Assembly: GCA_003242425.1 (NCBI GenBank)
Contig: QGUL01000010.1
Coordinates: 1-13,129, forward strand
Direction: 5' to 3'
Origin: Pseudomonadota bacterium
GTDB taxonomy: Bacteria > Pseudomonadota > Gammaproteobacteria > Burkholderiales > SG8-39
DNA length: 13,129 bases
Positions within the stretch are counted from its first letter, which is position 1; each line of letters begins with the position of its first letter. The position numbers and the translations under genes are program-made. Positions 1 through 6,683 of this stretch are shown here, in pieces. A model generated the notes under the pieces. That model did not search any database and was not told where the DNA came from. It worked only from the letters and a program-made list of their open reading frames with translations.

Positions 1-233
1 CCATGTTGTTGTCGTTTTTCTTTCAGACAAAGCTAACCCCCCCCCCGCCCGTTCCGGTGCGGGCTAAGGTAATCCCCGCCTGGCCTATCATTTCCGGCAT
101 TTTTTTCTTCTTCTCCCCCGCCGGTCTGGTGTTGTACTGGCTGGTCAACAACATCCTGTCGATCGCGCAGCAGTGGCAGATCACGCGCATGATCGAAGGC
201 GGGCAACGCAAGACAGCGAGTGCCAAACGCTGA
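1..233 (+). CDS. yidC: YidC membrane protein insertase, C-terminal fragment (5' end outside window)
   Basis: This is the last ~76 codons of YidC, the inner-membrane insertase that works with or without SecYEG. The diagnostic part is the final transmembrane segment and tail: [20 protein letters not shown] followed by [12 protein letters not shown], close to the family signature ([20 protein letters not shown]). The ATG at position 3 is not a real start; the reading frame simply enters from the left edge. The frame stays open, but the first ~40 codons fit the family poorly. QTKL is followed by [11 protein letters not shown] where the family has roughly NPPPPDPVQAK, and a 10-C run lies at 37-46. 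This suggests poor sequence at a contig end or real divergence. The stop at 231-233 lies inside mnmE, so the genes overlap by 14 bases. Identity is clear; the sequence of the first ~120 bases is doubtful. Confidence 0.9.
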   Translation, partial: MLLSFFFQTKLTPPPPVPVRAKVIPAWPIISGIFFFFSPAGLVLYWLVNNILSIAQQWQITRMIEGGQRKTASAKR

Positions 234-1557
234 GACCGACCGCATCGCTGCCATTGCCACCGCTCCGGGCCGGGGCGGGATCGGCATCGTCCGCGTCTCC
301 GGGCCTGAGCTTGCCGGGATGGCGCGGGCGCTGACGGGCAAGATTCCGCAACCGCGCCACGCCACGTTCGCCCGCTTCACCGACGCAGCGGGCACCGTCA
401 TCGACGAAGGGCTCGTGCTCTACTTCCCGGCGCCGCACTCCTTTACCGGCGAGGACGTCCTGGAGGTCCACGCTCACGGCGGTACGGTGGTGTTGCAGAT
501 GCTGCTGCGACGCTGCCTGGAACTGGGGGCGCGGCTGGCCGAGCCGGGCGAGTTCACGCGCCGTGCCTTCCTCAACGACAAACTCGATCTGGCGCAGGCC
601 GAAGCGGTGATCGACCTCATCGACGCCGCCAACGAGGCCGCGGTGAAAAGCGCCGGGCGCAGTCTGCGCGGCGAGTTCTCGCGCGCCATCGATATGCTGG
701 TGGAACGCCTGATCGAGCTGCGCATGCGGGTGGAAGCCGCGCTGGATTTTCCCGAGGAAGAGATCGATGCCCTCGAGCGCCGCGAGGTCGAGCAGGGCCT
801 GAACGGCCTCATCGAGGCGGTGGCCGAGGTGCTGAGGAAGGCGGAGCAGGGGAGTCTGTTGCGCACCGGCCTCAACGTGGTGCTCGCGGGACAGCCGAAC
901 GTCGGCAAGTCCAGCCTGTTGAACCGGCTGGCGGGCGAGGAACTGGCCATCGTCACCGACATTCCCGGCACGACGCGCGATACCGTGCGGCAGACCATCC
1001 AGGTCCACGGCCTGCCCGTGAACATCATCGATACCGCGGGGCTGCGCGAGACCGAGGACACGGTCGAACGGATCGGCATCGACCGGACGTGGAAAGCCAT
1101 CCAGGATGCCGATCTGGTGCTGCTGCTGGTCGACGCGCGCACCGGGGTGACGCCGGAGGACGAGCGCATCGTGGCCCAGCTGCCCGGCAGGCTGCCGCGC
1201 ATCGTCGTCTACAACAAGGTCGATTTGCGCGATGAGGCGGCGCCGGAGGCCACTGCCGACGAAGTCTGGATCTCGGCCAAAACCGGTGCGGGGATCGAAG
1301 CCCTGCGTAACCGCCTGCAGGCGGCGGCCGGCTGGCAGGCGGAGAGCGAGGACGTATTCCTCGCCCGCGAGCGTCATCTTCTTGCGCTGCGCGAAGCGCA
1401 GGCGGCCTTGCATCGCGCCGCGGCGGTGAGCGACCAAGCCGAATTCATGGCGGAGGAATTGCGCCTGGCGCAGCACGCGCTGAGCCGCATCACGGGCGCG
1501 TTCACAGCGGACGATCTGCTGGGCGAAATCTTCAGCCGCTTTTGTATCGGTAAATAG
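220..1557 (+). CDS. mnmE: tRNA uridine-5-carboxymethylaminomethyl modification GTPase MnmE (TrmE)
   Basis: MnmE forms a complex with MnmG that installs the (carboxymethyl)aminomethyl group at C5 of wobble uridine 34 in certain tRNAs. The 445-residue product has the usual family length. The N-terminal domain opens with [22 protein letters not shown], the tetrahydrofolate-binding/dimerisation part. The embedded G domain shows G1 GQPNVGKS (224-231), G2 within IPGTTRD (248-254), G3 DTAG (271-274) and G4 NKVD (332-335). The protein ends in the invariant C-terminal CIGK motif, whose Cys is needed for the modification. The start is GTG at 220; no other in-frame start fits the conserved N-terminus, and there is no strong Shine-Dalgarno sequence. 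Translation is probably coupled to yidC, which it overlaps by 14 bases. Nothing in the protein is unusual. Confidence 0.97.
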   Translation: MPNAETDRIAAIATAPGRGGIGIVRVSGPELAGMARALTGKIPQPRHATFARFTDAAGTVIDEGLVLYFPAPHSFTGEDVLEVHAHGGTVVLQMLLRRCLELGARLAEPGEFTRRAFLNDKLDLAQAEAVIDLIDAANEAAVKSAGRSLRGEFSRAIDMLVERLIELRMRVEAALDFPEEEIDALERREVEQGLNGLIEAVAEVLRKAEQGSLLRTGLNVVLAGQPNVGKSSLLNRLAGEELAIVTDIPGTTRDTVRQTIQVHGLPVNIIDTAGLRETEDTVERIGIDRTWKAIQDADLVLLLVDARTGVTPEDERIVAQLPGRLPRIVVYNKVDLRDEAAPEATADEVWISAKTGAGIEALRNRLQAAAGWQAESEDVFLARERHLLALREAQAALHRAAAVSDQAEFMAEELRLAQHALSRITGAFTADDLLGEIFSRFCIGK

Positions 1558-1572
1558 CCTGCATCCTCCGCG

Positions 1573-1588
1573 TGTTCCACGTGAAACA
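1573..1588. promoter_or_regulatory. parS centromere site 1 (ParB-binding)
   Basis: TGTTCCACGTGAAACA matches the bacterial parS consensus TGTTNCACGTGAAACA at every defined position. ParB clamps load onto such sites using CTP and spread along DNA, and ParA then moves the origin region. The site lies in the mnmE-mnmG gap, about 3.4 kb upstream of the parB gene. The match is seen directly; function is inferred from the consensus and the linked parAB genes. Confidence 0.93.
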
Positions 1589-1598
1589 TGCGCATTCA

Positions 1599-1614
1599 GG
1601 TTCCACGTGGAACA
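1599..1614. promoter_or_regulatory. parS centromere site 2 (ParB-binding)
   Basis: GGTTCCACGTGGAACA differs from the fully palindromic parS variant TGTTCCACGTGGAACA only at the first base; the inner 14 bases (1600-1613) are a perfect palindrome. It begins 26 bases after the start of site 1, so the pair forms a compact ParB loading cluster between mnmE and mnmG. It may also affect mnmG transcription, since the start codon is only 61 bases downstream. Confidence 0.88.
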
Positions 1615-1675
1615 AGCGCCGCCAGGATCGGTCCTCTAGGCGTATCATTCGAACCCGTTCAGCAGTTTTATCGCC

Positions 1676-3568
1676 ATGCTTTATCCCACCCGTTTCGATG
1701 TCATCGTCGTAGGCGGCGGCCATGCCGGCACCGAAGCCGCGCTCGCGGCCGCACGCATGGGCTGTCGGACCCTCCTGCTCACGCACAACATCGAGACGCT
1801 GGGGCAGATGTCCTGCAACCCATCCATCGGCGGCATCGGCAAAGGCCATCTGGTCAAGGAAGTGGATGCCCTGGGTGGCGCCATGGCCCTGGCCGCCGAC
1901 GAGGCGGGCATCCAGTTCCGCATCCTCAATGCCAGCAAGGGGCCGGCGGTGCGGGCCACCCGTGCCCAGGCCGACCGCGTGCTGTACAAGCAGGCGATCC
2001 GCAAGCGGCTCGAAAACCAGCCCAATCTCTATCTGTTCCAGCAGGCGGTGGACGACCTGCTGCTTCAGGGCGACCGCGTGACCGGCGTGCGCACCCAGAT
2101 GGGCCTGGTGTTCGAGGGCAGGACGGTGGTGCTGACCGCCGGGACGTTCCTCGCCGGCCGCATCCATATCGGCCTGCAGAATTACGAAGCGGGGCGGGCG
2201 GGTGATCCGCCTGCGGTCAGCCTCGCCGCGCGCCTGCGCGAGCTGAAGCTGCCGGTCGGCCGGCTGAAGACTGGCACGCCGCCGCGCCTTGACGGCCGCA
2301 CTATCGATTACTCGGTCATGACGCCCCAGCCCGGTGACGATCCGGTGCCGGTGTTCTCGTTCATGGGCCGGCCGGAGATGCATCCCCCGCAACTGCCGTG
2401 CTGGATCACCCATACCAACGAGCGCACGCACGAGATCATCCGCGGCGGGCTGGACCGCTCGCCCATGTACACCGGCGTGATCGAAGGCGTGGGGCCGCGC
2501 TACTGCCCGTCCATCGAGGACAAGATCCACCGTTTCGCCTCCAAGTCGAGCCACCAGGTGTTCCTGGAGCCGGAGGGCCTCGACACCAACGAGGTCTATC
2601 CGAACGGCATCTCGACCAGCCTGCCTTTCGATGTGCAGCTGGAGATGGTGCGTTCGATCAAAGGGCTCGAGCGGGCGCACATCCTGCGGCCGGGGTACGC
2701 CATCGAATACGACTATTTCGATCCGCGCGGGCTGCACCGTTCGCTGGAAACCAAGGCCATCCGCGGCCTGTTCTTCGCCGGCCAGATCAACGGCACGACC
2801 GGGTACGAGGAGGCAGCCGCCCAGGGGCTGCTAGCGGGCATCAACGCCGCGCTCCAGGTGCAGGAACGCGAACCCTGGTGTCCGCGGCGCGACGAGGCCT
2901 ACCTCGGCGTGCTGGTCGACGATCTCATCACCCGAGGCGTGACCGAGCCTTACCGCATGTTCACCAGCCGGGCGGAATACCGGCTGATGCTGCGCGAGGA
3001 CAACGCCGATGCGCGGCTCACCGAAATCGGCCGCAAGCTCGGCGTGGTGCCCGACGACCGATGGGAGGCGTTCTGCCGCAAGCGCGAGGCCATCGAGGCG
3101 GAACGCCAGCGCCTGTGTTCCACGTGGATCAATCCTCGGATGGTGGACGAGGCCACCGCGACACGGCTGTTCGGCAAACCTCTGGAGCGGGAGCACACGC
3201 TGGCAGATTTACTGCGGCGTCCGGAAATGGACTACGCCAGGCTGCACGAGCTGCCGGGCGCGGGCGAGCCGCATCCCGACCCGGTGGTGGCGAAGCAGGT
3301 GGAAATCGAGGTCAAGTACGCCGGTTACATCGCCAGGCAGCAGGAGGAAGTGGCCCGGCAGGCGCAATACGAATCGACGCCCCTGCCGCCGGACTTGGAT
3401 TACCGCACGGTCAAAGGGCTGTCGGCCGAGGTCCAGCAAAAACTCAACGAACACCGGCCGGAGACGCTGGGCCAGGCGGCCCGTATCCAGGGGGTCACGC
3501 CGGCCGCCATTTCGCTGCTGCTGGTCCATCTCAAGCGTGCGTCGGGCCGACGCCAGCAGGCGGCATGA
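1676..3568 (+). CDS. mnmG: tRNA uridine-5-carboxymethylaminomethyl modification enzyme MnmG (GidA)
   Basis: MnmG is the FAD-dependent partner of MnmE in wobble-uridine modification. The 630-residue product is almost the length of E. coli MnmG (629). It starts [20 protein letters not shown], with the FAD dinucleotide-binding GGGHAG at 13-18. The two functional cysteines are present: Cys47 in MSCNPSIGG and Cys277 in RYCPSIEDK. The C-terminal tRNA/MnmE-binding region is complete, including the [19 protein letters not shown] and [10 protein letters not shown] stretches. The ATG at 1676 matches the family N-terminus but has no clear Shine-Dalgarno sequence. Two parS sites lie just upstream and a third parS-like sequence lies inside the gene at 3116-3131. 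The end overlaps rsmG in an ATGA arrangement. Confidence 0.98.
   Translation: MLYPTRFDVIVVGGGHAGTEAALAAARMGCRTLLLTHNIETLGQMSCNPSIGGIGKGHLVKEVDALGGAMALAADEAGIQFRILNASKGPAVRATRAQADRVLYKQAIRKRLENQPNLYLFQQAVDDLLLQGDRVTGVRTQMGLVFEGRTVVLTAGTFLAGRIHIGLQNYEAGRAGDPPAVSLAARLRELKLPVGRLKTGTPPRLDGRTIDYSVMTPQPGDDPVPVFSFMGRPEMHPPQLPCWITHTNERTHEIIRGGLDRSPMYTGVIEGVGPRYCPSIEDKIHRFASKSSHQVFLEPEGLDTNEVYPNGISTSLPFDVQLEMVRSIKGLERAHILRPGYAIEYDYFDPRGLHRSLETKAIRGLFFAGQINGTTGYEEAAAQGLLAGINAALQVQEREPWCPRRDEAYLGVLVDDLITRGVTEPYRMFTSRAEYRLMLREDNADARLTEIGRKLGVVPDDRWEAFCRKREAIEAERQRLCSTWINPRMVDEATATRLFGKPLEREHTLADLLRRPEMDYARLHELPGAGEPHPDPVVAKQVEIEVKYAGYIARQQEEVARQAQYESTPLPPDLDYRTVKGLSAEVQQKLNEHRPETLGQAARIQGVTPAAISLLLVHLKRASGRRQQAA
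3116..3131. promoter_or_regulatory. parS-like site 3, inside mnmG
   Basis: TGTTCCACGTGGATCA matches the palindromic parS variant TGTTCCACGTGGAACA at 15 of 16 positions. It overlaps codons for Cys-Ser-Thr-Trp of MnmG. The Ser-Thr-Trp part may be constrained by the protein, so some of the match could be chance. The flanking bases also fit parS, and two clear sites lie 1.5 kb upstream, which favours a real secondary ParB site. One mismatch in an outer arm may weaken binding. Confidence 0.6.
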
Positions 3569-4188
3569 CCCCGCAGGCGGTGCTGGCGGACGGCGCGGCG
3601 CGCCTCGGTCTTGCGCTTTCCGCCGCCCAGTGCGAGACGCTGCTTCGCTACATCGAACTGCTGGAGAAGTGGAACGGTGTCTACAACCTGACCGCTGTGC
3701 GCGGCCGGGCGGCCATGGTGCGTCAGCATCTGCTGGACAGCCTGGCCGTGGTTCCGCATATTCCGGGCGGGCGGCTGCTCGATGTGGGGACGGGTCCCGG
3801 GCTGCCGGGTATCCCGATCGCTGTCGCGCAACCCGAACGGCCGGTAAGCCTGGTGGACAGCAGCGAGAAGAAAACGGTCTTCGCGCGCCAGGCCGCGGCC
3901 GCGCTGGGGCTCGAAAATGTAAGTGTTCACTCTCAGCGTGTGGAGCGCTGGCAGCCGGAGGAACGATTCGATCTCATCATTTCCCGGGCGTTTGCGGACA
4001 TCGCCCAGTTCGTGTCCTGGTGCGCGCATTTGCTTGCGCCGGAGGGCGTGCTGGCGGCGATGAAGGGCGCGTACCCGGAAGCTGAACTGCAGGCGCTGCC
4101 CGAGGGGTACGCCGTGCGCCGCATCGTGCGGCTCGAGGTGCCGTACCTCGAGGCGGAGCGGCATCTGGTTTTGATAGGGAAGCTATGA
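3565..4188 (+). CDS. rsmG: 16S rRNA (guanine-527-N7)-methyltransferase RsmG (GidB)
   Basis: RsmG transfers a methyl group from S-adenosylmethionine to N7 of G527 in 16S rRNA; in other bacteria its loss gives low-level streptomycin resistance. The 207-residue product equals the E. coli protein in length. The N-terminal helical part includes [15 protein letters not shown]. The SAM-binding loop [12 protein letters not shown] begins at Asp73. Further family blocks are [17 protein letters not shown] and the late [10 protein letters not shown] strand. The ATG at 3565 gives this length and overlaps the mnmG stop by four bases (ATGA), implying translational coupling. A much longer upstream extension of the frame is open only because it runs out of frame through mnmG. 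The stop overlaps the parA start in the same way. Confidence 0.97.
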   Translation: MTPQAVLADGAARLGLALSAAQCETLLRYIELLEKWNGVYNLTAVRGRAAMVRQHLLDSLAVVPHIPGGRLLDVGTGPGLPGIPIAVAQPERPVSLVDSSEKKTVFARQAAAALGLENVSVHSQRVERWQPEERFDLIISRAFADIAQFVSWCAHLLAPEGVLAAMKGAYPEAELQALPEGYAVRRIVRLEVPYLEAERHLVLIGKL

Positions 4189-4979
4189 GCCGGACACTGG
4201 TCATCACCAATCAGAAAGGCGGCGTGGGCAAGACCACGACCAGCGTCAATCTTGCCGCCGGCCTGGCCGAAGCGGGCAAGCGGGTGCTGCTGGTCGATCT
4301 CGATCCCCAGGGCAACGCCACCATGGGCTCCGGCATCGACAAGCGCGCCCTGACGCATACCGTCTATCACGTGTTGCTGGGGCTCGCCACCGCGGAGCAG
4401 GCGAAGGCGCGTTCCGAACGCGGCGGTTACGACGTGCTGCCCGCCAACCGCGATCTCGCCGGCGCCGAAGTGGAGCTCGTGGACATGGAGCGGCGCGAAC
4501 TCCGCCTCAAGGCCGCGCTGGCGCAGGTCGCCGACCAATACGACTACGTGCTCATCGACTGCCCGCCGGCGCTCGGCCTGCTCACCCTGAACGGGCTCGT
4601 CGCCGCCGACGCGGTCATGATTCCGATGCAGTGCGAGTACTACGCGCTGGAAGGGCTGTCCGACCTCGTCAACACCATCAAGAAGGTGCGCGCCAACCTC
4701 AACCCGCGCATCGAGATCGAAGGCCTGCTGCGCACCATGTTCGACCCGCGCAATACCCTCGCCCAGCAGGTGTCGGCGCAACTGCAGCAGCATTTCGGCA
4801 ACAAGGTCTACGCCACGGTCATCCCGCGCAACGTGCGGCTTGCCGAAGCGCCGAGCTACGGCATGCCGGCGATCCAGTTCGATCGCGCGTGCAAGGGCTC
4901 GCAGGCGTATCTCGCCCTGGCGAACGAAATCCTGAGTCGTGCGCAGGCCGCGCAGGCGGCCCGTGCGACCGCATCCTGA
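4185..4979 (+). CDS. parA: Chromosome partitioning ATPase ParA (Soj)
   Basis: ParA is a deviant-Walker ATPase that binds nonspecific DNA as an ATP dimer and, with ParB-parS, separates newly replicated origins. The 264-residue product starts [20 protein letters not shown]. The deviant Walker A motif KGGVGKTT is at 11-18, with signature Lys11 and catalytic-site Lys16. The Walker A' block DLDPQGNAT is at 38-46 and the Walker B segment LIDCPPALG starts near 123. There is no N-terminal helix-turn-helix extension, so this is the chromosomal (Soj-like) type, not the plasmid P1 type. A Shine-Dalgarno-like AGGGA precedes the ATG, which overlaps the rsmG stop by four bases. parB follows 16 bases later in the same operon. 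Confidence 0.97.
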   Translation: MSRTLVITNQKGGVGKTTTSVNLAAGLAEAGKRVLLVDLDPQGNATMGSGIDKRALTHTVYHVLLGLATAEQAKARSERGGYDVLPANRDLAGAEVELVDMERRELRLKAALAQVADQYDYVLIDCPPALGLLTLNGLVAADAVMIPMQCEYYALEGLSDLVNTIKKVRANLNPRIEIEGLLRTMFDPRNTLAQQVSAQLQQHFGNKVYATVIPRNVRLAEAPSYGMPAIQFDRACKGSQAYLALANEILSRAQAAQAARATAS

Positions 4980-4995
4980 ATACGAGGTAAGAGCG

Positions 4996-5868
4996 ATGAG
5001 CAAACCGAAGCTCAAGGGACTGGGCCGCGGCCTCGACGTGCTGCTCGGCCGCGAGGAATCCGCCGCACCGCAGGCCGGGGAGGCGCTCGCCAATTTGCCC
5101 GTCGACCAGTTGCAGCCCGGCAAGTATCAGCCGCGTACGCGCATGGACCAGGCCTCGCTGGAGGCGCTGGCGGAATCCATCAAAGCACAGGGTCTCATGC
5201 AGCCCATCCTGGTGCGGCGCGTGGCGGCCGAACGCTACGAGATCATCGCCGGCGAACGGCGCTGGCGCGCCGCGCGTCTGGCGGGCCTGAGCGAAGTACC
5301 CGTCATCATCCGCGAAGTGCCGGACCAGGCCGCCCTGGCGATGGCGCTGATCGAGAACATCCAGCGCGAGAACCTCAATCCGCTCGAGGAGGCCCAAGGC
5401 ATCCAGCGGCTCATCGACGAATTCAACCTCACGCACGAGAAAGCGGCCGAGGCCGTGGGCCGCTCGCGCGCCGCGACCACCAACCTGCTGCGGCTGTTGA
5501 AGCTCACCGCGCAGGTGCAGCAGCTCGTGTTCGAGGAAAAGCTCGACATGGGGCATGCGCGCGCGCTGCTCTCGCTGGACGGTCATCGCCAGGTCGAGGT
5601 GGCGCAGCGCGTGGTGGAAGAGGGCCTGTCCGTACGCGAGACGGAAAAGCTGGTGCAAAGCATCCTCAATCCCAAGCTCGCGCCGGCGAAGCCTGCCGCG
5701 CGCAAGGATCGCGACGTGGCGCGCCTGGAAGAGGAGCTGTCCGAACGGCTGGGCACCAGGGTGGAAGTCAAGCCGGGCAAGAAAGGCACCGGCAAGCTCA
5801 TCATCAGCTACATGAGCTACGACCACCTCGACGAGCTGCTCAAGCAGCTGCGCCCGGTCGAGGCCTGA
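4996..5868 (+). CDS. parB: Chromosome partitioning protein ParB (Spo0J), parS-binding CTPase
   Basis: ParB binds parS, then slides as a CTP-dependent clamp and stimulates ParA. The ATG at 4996 is preceded by GAGG (4984-4987) and gives a 290-residue protein; the frame is open upstream, but that part is the parA tail in another frame. The N-terminal [13 protein letters not shown] is the conserved ParA-activating peptide. The CTP-binding region includes [13 protein letters not shown] (from Gly86) and ENIQREN (120-126). The helix-turn-helix that reads parS lies near 146-168 ([20 protein letters not shown]). The C-terminal dimerisation part ends [13 protein letters not shown]. All key motifs are intact. 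Two good parS sites and one weaker match lie upstream at 1573, 1599 and 3116. The gene converges on the next gene with only three bases between stops. Confidence 0.97.
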   Translation: MSKPKLKGLGRGLDVLLGREESAAPQAGEALANLPVDQLQPGKYQPRTRMDQASLEALAESIKAQGLMQPILVRRVAAERYEIIAGERRWRAARLAGLSEVPVIIREVPDQAALAMALIENIQRENLNPLEEAQGIQRLIDEFNLTHEKAAEAVGRSRAATTNLLRLLKLTAQVQQLVFEEKLDMGHARALLSLDGHRQVEVAQRVVEEGLSVRETEKLVQSILNPKLAPAKPAARKDRDVARLEEELSERLGTRVEVKPGKKGTGKLIISYMSYDHLDELLKQLRPVEA

Positions 5869-5877
5869 GCCTCAGGC
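5863..5877. repeat. Short palindrome spanning the parB / ykgJ-like stop codons
   Basis: GCCTGAG-C-CTCAGGC is a perfect 7-base inverted repeat around one central base. It contains both stop codons of the convergent pair (TGA at 5866-5868, TCA at 5872-5874). As RNA it would fold as roughly a 5-bp stem with a 5-base loop. No T-run follows on either strand, so it is not a convincing intrinsic terminator. Part of the symmetry follows from the facing stop codons. Confidence 0.3.
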
Positions 5878-6249
5878 GTCGGGGATGAAATCCTCGTCGC
5901 CGTGCAGTCCGCGCTCGAACTTGAGGAAGTCGTAATAGCCGCAGCGGTTCACACCGGGATAGCGGCGGCAGATCGACGGACGCACCGGGTAGACGGTGCA
6001 GCGACGCTCGTCGCGATCGAAGAACATGCACACCGATTTGTAGATGTGGTCTTTGCGGTGCCGAAGCACCGGTTCGCCTTCGAACGTCTTGGTGTAGCGC
6101 TCGGCCGCTTCCTTCTGACTCACGCCGAAGTGTTTCGCGAGCCGCGCCAGATCGCGCTCGTTCACCGGGATCTGATAGCTGCAGCAGTAACCCGGACATT
6201 GACTGCAATCGAAGCGTTTGCGGACAGGAATCTTGCGTGCGGCGTTCAT
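5872..6249 (-). CDS. YkgJ-family cysteine-cluster protein (CxxCxxxCC zinc/iron-binding type)
   Basis: The 125-residue product has the spacing of the YkgJ/UPF0153 family, thought to bind zinc or an iron-sulfur centre; no enzymatic function is firmly established. Eight cysteines are visible: 15, 18, 22 and 23 in CSQCPGYCC, then 74 (VCMFFD), 84 (RRCTVYPVRP), 94 (ICRRYP) and 103 (NRCGYYDF). The blocks FFDRDERRC.VYPVRP..CRRYP are the family core. There is no signal peptide or membrane segment, so it is probably cytoplasmic. The start at 6249 has GAGGT upstream on its strand. It converges with parB and is divergent from the histidine-rich gene, sharing an upstream region with phased TTAC motifs. 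Family assignment is confident; role is unknown. Confidence 0.9.
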   Translation of the reverse strand: MNAARKIPVRKRFDCSQCPGYCCSYQIPVNERDLARLAKHFGVSQKEAAERYTKTFEGEPVLRHRKDHIYKSVCMFFDRDERRCTVYPVRPSICRRYPGVNRCGYYDFLKFERGLHGDEDFIPDA

Positions 6250-6285
6250 GCTCGACCTCGAAAGGCGCGCATGGTACGCGTTTCG

Positions 6286-6321
6286 TTTACGCCGCTGTAA
6301 TGTTTCTTACAAATCGTTACC
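6286..6321. promoter_or_regulatory. Phased TTAC/GTAA motif array between divergent genes (candidate response-regulator operator)
   Basis: Four tetramers sit at exact 10-base steps: TTAC at 6287, GTAA (its reverse complement) at 6297, TTAC at 6307 and TTAC at 6317. The region is AT-richer than its surroundings. Direct TTAC repeats one helical turn apart are typical of OmpR/PhoB-family response-regulator sites. TACAAATCGTTACC (6308-6321) also resembles the RstA box TACATNTNGTTACA, with two of its defined positions different. On the other strand GTAAC-N5-GTAAG resembles a CpxR box. Possible promoter elements overlap it (TTTACG 6286-6291, TACAAA 6308-6313) but are weak. The spacing is seen directly; the regulator is inferred. 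Confidence 0.4.
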
Positions 6322-6370
6322 CTGCCGCGCCTTCGTCCCCGGCAAGCTTGCCTTGCCACACACGAGGGAA

Positions 6371-6377
6371 AAGGAGG
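6371..6377 (+). promoter_or_regulatory. Strong ribosome binding site of the histidine-rich gene
   Basis: AAGGAGG is a near-perfect Shine-Dalgarno sequence six bases before the ATG at 6384. It fixes this start over the in-frame ATG at 6237, which would add a long non-signal extension running back through the divergent gene's start. Confidence 0.85.
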
Positions 6378-6383
6378 CAAGGG

Positions 6384-6683
6384 ATGCGCAAGACACTCGT
6401 CATCATCGCGGCACTCGCCGGCCTCGCGCTCGCACCGCAGGCGCAGGCGCATGACGACCGGGTCGGGATCTTCGTCGTCGGTGCCATCACCGGTGCGGTC
6501 ATCGGCCACGTGCTGGGCGACCACGACCACCACCACCATCATCATCACGTCTACCGTCCGCGCGTGGTGGAACATCATCACCACTACGTGCCGCGGCGGC
6601 CGGTGCGTGAGGTTCACCATTACCACAACGTCAAGCCGCACCACGGCAAGCACGGCCACGCCCGCCACCACCGCCGTCATTGA
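6384..6683 (+). CDS. Small secreted histidine-rich protein, putative metal binder
   Basis: I do not recognise a named family. The 99-residue product begins with a clear Sec signal peptide: MRK, a hydrophobic core LVIIAALAGLALA, then a likely cut after AQA at residue 22. The mature part (~77 residues) has a short glycine-spaced hydrophobic stretch (VGIFVVGAITGAVIGHVLG), perhaps a membrane-contacting or glycine-zipper-like segment. A tail very rich in His and Arg follows. I count 24 histidines, including a run of seven after GDHD and a run of four. Such proteins can bind Ni, Zn or Cu ions in the periplasm, but this is inference from composition. It is divergent from the YkgJ-like gene and its stop overlaps the PIN gene's 3' end by seven bases. 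The strong ribosome site and signal peptide support a real gene. Confidence 0.82.
   Translation: MRKTLVIIAALAGLALAPQAQAHDDRVGIFVVGAITGAVIGHVLGDHDHHHHHHHVYRPRVVEHHHHYVPRRPVREVHHYHNVKPHHGKHGHARHHRRH

Noticed and set aside
181..1476. Long open frame on the minus strand opposite mnmE (431 codons)
   Set aside because: It mirrors the codon structure of mnmE in GC-rich DNA, has low-complexity Arg/Gln/His-rich content with no recognisable domain, and the plus-strand gene is certain. The same applies to minus-strand frames opposite mnmG, parA, parB, atpB, atpA and atpG.
1679..1690. TTATCCCAC as a DnaA box
   Set aside because: It differs from TTATCCACA at the last three bases, lies within the first mnmG codons and has no companion boxes, so there is no sign of oriC in this window.
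2398..3564. Apparent N-terminal extension of rsmG reaching back through mnmG
   Set aside because: The extension is an out-of-frame reading of mnmG, rich in Arg, Gly and Ala. RsmG's family length is met from the ATG at 3565.
4361..4380. CACGTG core in parA as another parS
   Set aside because: The flanks (CTAT on the left, TTGC on the right) do not match the parS arms, so only the 6-base core is shared.
5863..5877. Bidirectional intrinsic terminator between parB and the YkgJ-like gene
   Set aside because: The stem is short and no T-run follows on either strand. It is kept only as a palindrome.
6384..6683. Seven consecutive His codons as a histidine-operon leader peptide, or an engineered His tag
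   Set aside because: The gene has a signal peptide and 99 codons with histidines throughout, no attenuator hairpin and no his genes follow. The surroundings are native chromosome, so neither idea fits.
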